From NCBI GenBank assembly GCA_963788015.1, contig CAWBEY010000012.1:496001-560000 (forward strand): a stretch of 64,000 nt of DNA. Direction: 5' to 3'. How positions within the stretch are numbered: the first letter of the stretch is position 1; every line of letters starts with the position of its first letter. The position numbers and the translations under genes were made by a program. Positions 56,603 to 64,000 of the stretch are shown here, piece by piece. This DNA is from JBBRHH01 sp963788015. Lineage in GTDB: Bacteria; Planctomycetota; Phycisphaerae; Tepidisphaerales; Tepidisphaeraceae. The notes under the pieces are model-generated. The model saw only the letters and a list, made by a program, of their open reading frames with translations. It made no database searches and had not been told where the DNA came from.

Positions 56603-56773
56603 ATGGCTATCAAGACAGACACATCCGCCCAACTCAAACCACTGGATGCCAGCACGGTTCAGCGCGTTAAAGCCGCGCGCCTCGGGGTGTCGCTTGACTG
56701 GTGGTCTGTCATTGTCGCGATGGTGCTGGCCGCGCTGGTGCTGTGCGGCGCGCTGAAGTCTGTGGCTTGGTAG
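56603..56773 (+). CDS. Small single-pass membrane protein upstream of YeiH
   Basis: 56 residues from the ATG at 56603. A soluble N-terminus (KPLDASTVQRVKAARLGVSL) and one membrane helix at the end (WWSVIVAMVLAALVLCGALKSV). It lies 40 bases before the YeiH gene in the same direction, which suggests a companion of the exporter. No family recognised; its small size keeps confidence moderate. Confidence 0.55.
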   Translation: MAIKTDTSAQLKPLDASTVQRVKAARLGVSLDWWSVIVAMVLAALVLCGALKSVAW

Positions 56774-56813
56774 GCGAAGTTTGTCATGGTTTGTTTGAAA
56801 TGAGAGATGTGAA

Positions 56814-57977
56814 ATGACAACGACTGGCGCGGACATTGAGATGGAGCTTCCGGAGTCTGGTCCGCTGGATCATTCGCCGGGACAAAAGAACCTGGGGCTG
56901 GCGGCCCTGAGCCTCCTGCCGGGCCTGGCGCTATTGCTGGCCATCGGGTACGCCGGGAAATACATAGAAGTTTCGATCAAGGGCTACGCTGCGTCGCATC
57001 ACAAGTCGCTCCCCAACATCGAATATGTTTTATGGGCGATCCTGATCGGCACCCTGATTGGAAACGTGCTGGGCGGCATGCGCTGGTTTCGCATCTTTTG
57101 GCCGGGCATTGCGACTTACGAGTTCTGGCTCAAGCTCGGCATTGTATTGCTGGGCGTGCGCTTCCTCTTGCGCGACGTGGTGAAACTCGGCGGCGTCAGC
57201 CTTGCCCTGGTCGCCATCGAGCTGGTCGTGGCCATCGCGCTGATGGTGGTGATTGGAAAGATGTTTGGCCTGGGACCCAAGCTCACGGCACTATTGGCCA
57301 TCGGCTCGTCGATCTGCGGCGTGTCGGCCATCATCGCCGCGCAAGGCGCGATCGACGCCGACGAAAAAGATTCGTCGTACGCCATCGCGGCCATCCTTGC
57401 TCTGGGCGCTATCAGCCTCTTCACCTACCCGGCCATCGCCCATGGCCTGCACATGAGCGAACGGGCTTATGGCATCTGGGCGGGGTTGTCGGTGGACAAC
57501 ACGGCCGAGGCCACGGCCGCCGGGGCGCTTTATTCAGAGAACGCCGGCAAGATCGCCGTCGTCACCAAGACCACGCGCAACGCCATGATCGGATTCGTGG
57601 TGCTGGGGGCCGCGCTCTACTTCTCCACCCGCGGCGGCCACCAGTTTCAAGGCTCAAAGGCCGCGTTTGTGTGGAAGACTTTTCCCAAGTTCGTACTCGG
57701 CTTCCTGCTATTTTCCGCGCTGGCCAGTTTCCAGTTGCACGACAAGGCCGGGAAGCTGACGTTTGCGGTCTTCAATAAAGATCAGATCACCACGCTTGCA
57801 AACCTGAGCAAGTGGGCGTTTCTCCTCACCTTCGCGGGCGTTGGCCTGCGGACCAACTTCCGCGAACTGCTGCAGCAAGGCATCCGGCCGTTCATCGTCG
57901 GCGCGGTGGGCGAAATCTTCATCGCCGGGGTGACATTGGCGCTGGTGCTGGGGGCGGATCGGTTGATTGGGCTTTGA
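56814..57977 (+). CDS. YeiH/UPF0324-family putative sulfate exporter
   Basis: 387 residues with about ten membrane segments. Family signatures are visible: WAILIGTLIGNVLG, LGIVLLGVRFLLRDVVKLGG, LAIGSSICGVSAIIAAQGAI, AYGIWAGLSVDNTAEATAAG, KTTRNAMIGFVVLG, and the C-terminal WAFLLTFAGVGLRTNFREL. Members are proposed to export sulfate or related anions such as from sulfite/taurine breakdown. Planctomycetes with sulfated-glycan catabolism could need such a protein; this link is inferred. Frame intact. Confidence 0.92.
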   Translation: MTTTGADIEMELPESGPLDHSPGQKNLGLAALSLLPGLALLLAIGYAGKYIEVSIKGYAASHHKSLPNIEYVLWAILIGTLIGNVLGGMRWFRIFWPGIATYEFWLKLGIVLLGVRFLLRDVVKLGGVSLALVAIELVVAIALMVVIGKMFGLGPKLTALLAIGSSICGVSAIIAAQGAIDADEKDSSYAIAAILALGAISLFTYPAIAHGLHMSERAYGIWAGLSVDNTAEATAAGALYSENAGKIAVVTKTTRNAMIGFVVLGAALYFSTRGGHQFQGSKAAFVWKTFPKFVLGFLLFSALASFQLHDKAGKLTFAVFNKDQITTLANLSKWAFLLTFAGVGLRTNFRELLQQGIRPFIVGAVGEIFIAGVTLALVLGADRLIGL

Positions 57978-57980
57978 CGC

Positions 57981-58206
57981 CTATGACGACGACTGATGTT
58001 GGGCGATAACCCCATATTCGATGCGCTCAATCATGTCTTGGACCTCGCGAGCCCCCGTTTCGGTTTGTGAGAGTTGAAGGGCTGATCGCCCGCCAAAAGC
58101 AGCACGTGGCGTTTTCAGCCATCTGTCGGCCAGCATGTTGGTCACCTTCGAATAAAACAACCGCTTGGTCGTAAACAACCGCAGTTAAATCCGCTTTCCC
58201 GCCCAT
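57981..58206 (-). pseudogene. Orphan MbcA/ParS/Xre (DUF2384) antitoxin fragment
   Basis: The sequence contains LKTPRAAFGGRSALQLSQTE and a C-terminal VQDMIERIEYGVIA, the toxin-binding domain of MbcA/ParS/Xre antitoxins. The N-terminal half (ADLTAVVYDQAVVLFEGDQHA) is in another frame with a slip near 58130, and the expected HTH region is missing. No RES-domain toxin gene is adjacent. It is thus either truncated or broken by sequence error. Convergent with yeiH. Confidence 0.55.
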
Positions 58207-58248
58207 GTGCCCCATCCTAACCACGAATCGGGCCGTGAAGAAATCTAA

Positions 58249-59661
<1,413 letters not shown>

Positions 59662-59767
59662 CCGATAACTCCTCTAAGTAACGATCCACGTTGCCGGCGG
59701 GCAACAGGCGTTCACTTTTTACATCGGCTAGATGGGATGTTGCCCAGAAGCGACGGGGGAAAGAATT

Positions 59768-59792
59768 GAGGTTCGAGGTTCGGGGTTAGGGT
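59768..59792. repeat. Short GAGGTTC-type tandem repeat
   Basis: Units GAGGTTC, GAGGTTC, GGGGTTA and GGGT, similar to the run at 14472-14504. It lies in the 604-base gap between the sigma-54 regulator and the surface protein gene. Confidence 0.45.
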
Positions 59793-59800
59793 GCTGCATC

Positions 59801-59968
59801 TCAGGGATGGTAGGTGATTGCAAGGATTGCGATATTGCCTTTAGCGGGCCCGTAGCACCAGAACACCCTGTATGCTCCCGGCGTCCGGTTTTGCATCGCG
59901 ATGGGGGCATGCACGGTGGGAGGCCGGCGATCTGATCGCCCAGAACCTTCATCCCTATGTCCTGCCAT
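59801..59968 (-). CDS. Doubtful short ORF, possible remnant of a toxin-like protein
   Basis: 55 codons ending PGAYRVFWCYGPAKGNIAIL and AITYHP. The last part has a weak resemblance to the C-terminus of RelE/HigB-type toxins (Y-R-V-F then hydrophobic strand). Upstream residues have no such character. The rest of 59662-60265 contains no gene I can support. Confidence 0.2.
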   Translation of the reverse strand: MAGHRDEGSGRSDRRPPTVHAPIAMQNRTPGAYRVFWCYGPAKGNIAILAITYHP

Positions 59969-60265
59969 GGCCATCGCCTCCGGTTACTCAACATCACGCG
60001 TCAAACCAACTTCCCGATTCTAAGCACTCAACTAAATACCGAAGGATTCTCCCACTGTACTGCCCTCACCGCCCTCACCTCCTTCCCCACCCCCCCACTA
60101 CAGTCCCTCCACCGCCTGCCGTGTGACAACAATTCGTCCATTTTCTTGTACATTCTTAAACGTGCGGTAGACTTCATTCGGCCAGCGAATGGCTTGGCCG
60201 CCGGGCAGTGCCTGAATGCCCGATTAAGAGGGGGTGTCTCAGGCTTCATTGCGAGGGTTTGAAAA

Positions 60266-61977
60266 ATGCTGTTGTTTCCACGTCGAAAAAGTACGAACCG
60301 CCGCGCATCCACATCGCGCCCCATCGCGTTGGCGGCCGCCTCGGCCGGTCCAAAGCTCGAACATCTTGAGGCGCGCACACTCTTCGCCGCGTTTGGCGGC
60401 GGCCTCACGGTCTCCAACGCCGCGCAAGCACGCTGCAAGCGGAGAATTTTGATACCGGCGCCGAGGGAACCGCCTATCACGACACCGAAGCTGCCAATCT
60501 GGGCAACTCCAATTATCGCCCCGGCACGGGCGTCGACATCCAAACCACCAACGACAACGGCGCTGGCATCGCCGTCAGCTACATCCGGGCGACCGAGTTC
60601 CTCACCTATACCGTCAATGTCACGACGGCCAACAACTACTCCATCGACTACCGAGTGGCGTCGGCGGGCACCGGCGGCACGTTCCATCTGGAAGTAGACG
60701 GCGTCTCGACAGGCACCACGATCAATGTCCCGGACACCACCGGCTGGAACACGTGGGCCTCGGTCAACCAGGCCAGCGTCGCATTGCCGGCCGGGCAGCA
60801 TGTGCTGAAAATCGCATTCGATTCCAACGGAACCAACACCCACTACGTAGGCAACCTCGATTATCTGGTGTTCACCCCGGTGCCGTCGGTGCCGCCGCCC
60901 CCGGTCCCGCCGCCGCTTCCACCCCCGCCGCCCCCCGTTGAGGCCCCCTTTGGCGGCACGCCCTTCGGCATCGCCGCCAACGCGACGAGCGTCCTCGAGG
61001 CCGAAAATTTCGATGACGGCGGCGAAACACTCGCCTATCACGACACCGACACCATCAACCAGGGCACGAGCACCTATCGCAAGAACAGCGCGCCCGGCGT
61101 TGACCTCGACACCATCAACGACGCCGGCCCGGGAATTGGCATCTCATACGCCAAGGCCAGCGAGTTCCTTAATTACACCGTGAACATCACCAAGGGCGCC
61201 GACTACAACATCGGCTTTCGCGTAGCCTCCGCCGGCGCGGGTGGCACGCTCCACCTCGAACTCGACGGCACCCCCATCACCAACGCCACGCTCAAGGTGC
61301 TGAACACCGGCGGATGGAACACCTATATCACCAGCCCCATCAACGGCGTCACCCTTCCGGCCGGCACGCATATCCTGAAAGTCGCCTTCGACAGCAACGG
61401 TGCTACGGGCTATGTCGCCAACCTCAACTATCTCACCTTCGCACCCACCGCCCCCGTCGTGCCCACCGGCACATCCACCCCCTTCGGTGGAACCGCCCCA
61501 ACGATTCCCGCCACCGGATCGCTGACCATCGAAGCTGAAAACTATGACGTTGGCGGCGAAACCGTGGCCTATCACGACACCGAAAAACAGAACCTCGGCG
61601 GCAAGGGCCGCACCAACGAGGGCGTCGACGTCGAATCCAATAGCGACGGCGGCAACGGCCTGAGCGTCGGCTTCACAAAGGCCGGCGAGTGGATGAAATA
61701 CACGGTGAATGTAGCCGTGGACGGCAACTACACGATCGACTACCGCCTGGCCTCTATGGGCCTGGGCGGGACGTTCCATCTTGAATCCGACGGCACCCCT
61801 CTGCCCGGCACGACTCAGGTCCCTGATACCACCGGCTGGGACAACTGGTCAACCATCAACCAGGGCGTCGTGCCACTAACGGCCGGCAAGCACGTTTTGC
61901 GAATCGTGTTCGACACCGCCAGTTCGACAACCGGCTACACCGGCAACATCAACTGGATGCGGTTTACGAAGGTTTAA
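60266..61977 (+). CDS. Surface protein with LEPR-XLL-type motif and three CBM6/35-like domains, one frame break
   Basis: About 570 residues. Basic leader RRKSTNRRASTSRPIALAAA, then LEHLEARTLFAAFGG (LEPR-XLL-type), a slip near 60425, then three repeats of about 140 aa beginning AENFDTGAEGTAYHDTE, AENFDDGGETLAYHDTD and AENYDVGGETVAYHDTE. Each contains a V-D-x-x-x-x-x-D box, then Y-T-V-N and ends with LxxxAGxHxLKIxFDS. Linkers are Pro-rich (PPPPVPPPLPPPPPP). The domains match the CBM in the protein at 28405-31253. No catalytic domain. It should bind polysaccharide at the cell surface. Confidence 0.85.
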
Positions 61978-62107
61978 CCGGAACATTTTTATTACAAGAC
62001 GCAGCAGTGCGCGACTCACCATCGCGCACTGTTTTTATGCGCCGCGCATTTATCCGCATCCCTCCCTCCCTTCACCTCCCCCCTCCCAACCGCTATCCTC
62101 ACGCGCC

Positions 62108-63357
62108 TTGTTCCTCCCATTCCTACTCATTCTCCTCGCCGCCGGCGCCGCCGCCGCATTTGGCTATGGCATGGATTCCCGGTGGGGCCAATATCCGCAC
62201 GGTCTGGATTACATCGTTCTTGCCCGCCGTTTCCAATGGCTGTCGGCCATGCTCACCATCCTCCTGAGCGTCTCGATCATCACCCTCGTCGCCTCCGGCA
62301 AACGGCGCATCTGGTGGCTCCTTGGCCTGGCCCCCATCCTCCTCCTGTTCTTCCACCACTTTTCCACCCCGCACGCCAGAACCAGCGTCCTGGACAACCC
62401 TACTTTCATCCCGGCCGCCCAGGCCACCTTTCTTCACGACGACGAATGGGTCGTCGGCCTCTCCTTTAACGCCAATTCCTACGCCTATCCGTTCAGCACC
62501 CTCTACACCTCCCCCGTCATCTCGCAGATCGATCGCGGCAAAGACAACCACCTCAAGCGCCTTCTTCTCATGTGGTCGCCCTATGCCAATCGCGCAACCG
62601 CTTTTCTCACCAAGGCGGAAATCCGGCCCCGCTCCCTCGACATCGTATCGATGCCAGCCAACGCACTGCTGATCTACAACACCCGCCGGGGCGAATTCAT
62701 CAACGCCCTCACCGGCCAAACGCTCCAATCCCAACTCCCCACCGGCTTCATCTCCCCCATTCCCACCTCCAAGATGCGCTGGGCAGACTGGCGATCACTG
62801 CACCCCGACACCCTCGTCCTCCCTCCCACCGACGGCCAAAAGCCCGACGCACCCACCGCCCCCCTGGCGCCCCGAATGAAAATGCCGCCCGCCAAGGTGC
62901 CCCCCGATCCGGATCGCCGAATACTTCTCCTGGCCACCACCCGCCCCTACGCCATCCTCCAGGAAGCTGCGGGCCGCTCTCTAATTAATATGATGGCCGG
63001 CGATCTTCCCCTGCTCCTGGTGCGCGTTCCCCACTCCTCCCACACCTGCGCTTCAGCCGCCTCATACCCGACAATCAAACCGCCCAGTTCTCTCTCAACA
63101 CCGACCCCAAGAAAAAAGGGGACCTCACCGACGACCTCACCCACAGCACCTGGCAAATCACCCCCACCGAACTGCGTGCCGTCGAAGGCCCATCTGCCAT
63201 CAAAAAGATCGTCATGCCCGCCATTCCCCTCGACACCGATCTCCCCTGGGGCGTGCTTAAAGTCTGGTACCCCGCCTTGGAGATCCTCCCCGTCCCGCCC
63301 CCACCCGCGTTACCCGTAGCCGCCCCCGCAAGGCCGTCAGTCCGCCCCCGCCGCTAA
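62108..63357 (+). CDS. Membrane protein with DUF3179-like domain, one frame break
   Basis: About 416 residues from TTG at 62108 (no better start seen). Three membrane segments (FLPFLLILLAAGAAAAFGYG, LSAMLTILLSVSIITLVA, IWWLLGLAPILLLFFHHF) precede VLDNPTFIPAAQATFLHDDE and NSYAYPFSTLYTSPVI, the start of a DUF3179-like domain. A slip near 63048 continues as LIPDNQTAQFSLNTDPKKKG and a stop at 63355-63357, with a Pro-rich tail. Function of the family unknown. The start is uncertain. Confidence 0.65.
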
Positions 63358-63375
63358 CTTCCGCTAGGCACAATC

Positions 63376-63600
63376 CTAAAGGGCCACTTGCCGCCCTAGC
63401 TTGGATAGGCTGTAGCCCGAAAGCCCATGGGCCTCGGCATTCTTAATGAAGTTTCGATCCAACAGCTCGGCCACCGCATTCTGGTTGCTCCTGGCCTGCG
63501 ACATCGAGAGAAAACCCTCGTTGTCCAGCATATATTGGAGCACCCGCGCGGCCGGGCCGGAAACTTGTACCTTTTTCTCTGCTTCTCTCGATCGTTGCAT
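63376..63600 (-). CDS. Small winged-helix-like protein, unknown
   Basis: 74 residues starting MQRSREAEKKVQVSGPAARV. ARVLQYMLDNEGFLSMSQAR is compatible with a helix-turn-helix, and a later SLSKLGRQVAL tail resembles the winged part of small DNA-binding proteins. No close family recognised. Gap of 111 bases to the ArsR gene upstream. Confidence 0.5.
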   Translation of the reverse strand: MQRSREAEKKVQVSGPAARVLQYMLDNEGFLSMSQARSNQNAVAELLDRNFIKNAEAHGLSGYSLSKLGRQVAL

Positions 63601-63711
63601 GGGTCAAGCAGTATACCCGACTTTGCCGTCACCGTCACTTATCAATCATTGAATCGACAAGCATTGCCGGCAATCCCGCCCTCACAACCGCTTCCAGAGG
63701 CGCCAGCGACA

Positions 63712-64000
63712 CTACCCCGGCCGGTCCGACACCAGCTTTACAGTAAATCCGTCCAGATTAAACGCCAGCAAATCCTGATCGTTCTGCTCCGAGCGCCCGT
63801 TAAGCGTGTAAAACACCTGTTTGCCGTTTCGCCGGTTGCCCACGATGCTGCTCATGCGCAGCAGGGATAGGTGATGGCTGACCGTTGGCTGGGGTAGACT
63901 CATTTCTTCGCAGAGCGCCGTCACGTTCCGCTCGCCACCGGCGAGTCGAAAGAGAATTTTCAGACGCGTTTTGTCTGAAAGCAGGCGAAAAAATGACGAA
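63712..64000 (-). CDS. ArsR-family transcriptional regulator (cut by window edge)
   Basis: At least 95 residues; the start lies beyond 64000. The visible sequence reads FFRLLSDKTRLKILFRLAGG (ArsR N-terminal helix), then VTALCEEMSLPQPTVSHHLS (recognition helices) and GKQVFYTLNG (wing). These are the canonical wHTH landmarks. No metal-binding CxC is visible in this part. It ends with VKLVSDRPG. Target unknown. Confidence 0.87.
   Translation of the reverse strand, partial: SSFFRLLSDKTRLKILFRLAGGERNVTALCEEMSLPQPTVSHHLSLLRMSSIVGNRRNGKQVFYTLNGRSEQNDQDLLAFNLDGFTVKLVSDRPG

Noticed and set aside
59801..59968. RelE/HigB toxin gene
   Set aside because: Only about 25 C-terminal residues resemble such toxins; no antitoxin partner. 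Kept only as a low-confidence ORF.

Overview
The window looks like chromosomal DNA of a GC-rich planctomycete, most likely from the class Phycisphaerae. The basis is the gene mix: DUF1501, DUF1080, ThuA, Tat-exported Gfo/Idh/MocA, SASA-type esterase and DUF4159 proteins, several secreted beta-helix or CBM-type surface proteins whose N-termini carry an L-E-x-R-x-L-F/L motif (LEPR-XLL type), and a planctomycete-style fatty-acid operon. The class assignment is an inference from family content, not from a marker-gene search.

Layout. 1-5.9 kb is a minus-strand flagellar block: flgC (cut by the window edge), flgB, a sigma-54 response regulator and its histidine kinase, a FlgN-like chaperone and a membrane-anchored TPR protein. 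6-9.3 kb carries xylose isomerase, an FmdB zinc ribbon, a LOG-family phosphoribohydrolase and Rho. 9.5-11 kb holds yqeY, a 3-hydroxybutyrate-dehydrogenase-like SDR and an XRE regulator. 11-16.8 kb is the operon rpmF-plsX-fabH-fabD-fabG-acpP-fabF (minus strand), linking L32 and phospholipid/fatty-acid synthesis. 17.3-20.3 kb has an aldo/keto reductase, a DUF1080 protein and the ApbE flavinyltransferase. 20.4-28.2 kb is a plus-strand secreted/carbohydrate block: SUMF1-like, Gfo/Idh/MocA, a cytochrome-b562-like protein, a SASA esterase coupled to a secreted protein of unknown function, then a CheY-like regulator and an M29 aminopeptidase. 28.4-31.25 kb is a large modular surface protein.

31.25-37.1 kb is an accessory region rich in mobile-element traces: a decayed PA14-type surface gene, two copies of a structured ~105-bp repeat, a tyrosine-recombinase stump, an alpha/beta hydrolase bracketed by an 11-bp direct repeat, a REP-associated (RAYT) transposase beside a tandem array of its probable repeat, a pair of small PilT-N-domain-like proteins, and a Tat-exported enzyme bracketed by ~140-bp direct repeats. 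37.8-39.65 kb is a GH13 enzyme.

39.8-42.2 kb encodes selenocysteine machinery: selA and selD. SelD itself reads through an in-frame UGA followed by a well-formed bacterial SECIS hairpin, so this organism makes selenoproteins. 42.3-51 kb is a minus-strand run with a NIPSNAP-like protein carrying a Q/P/M-rich tail, ThuA, a RegB/RegA-type redox two-component pair, two membrane-anchored unknowns and a terpene-cyclase-fold/DUF4159 protein. 51-58 kb holds beta-helix surface proteins, DUF1501, and a YeiH-type exporter. 58-64 kb holds an orphan DUF2384 antitoxin fragment, a second sigma-54 regulator, a three-CBM surface protein, a DUF3179-like membrane protein and an ArsR regulator cut by the edge.

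Quality warning: about 45 single-base frame breaks interrupt otherwise intact genes, including essential ones (rho, fabF, fabD, selD). They look like sequence or assembly indels rather than decay. I give gene coordinates across the breaks and state where each break lies. No rRNA, tRNA or CRISPR array was seen.
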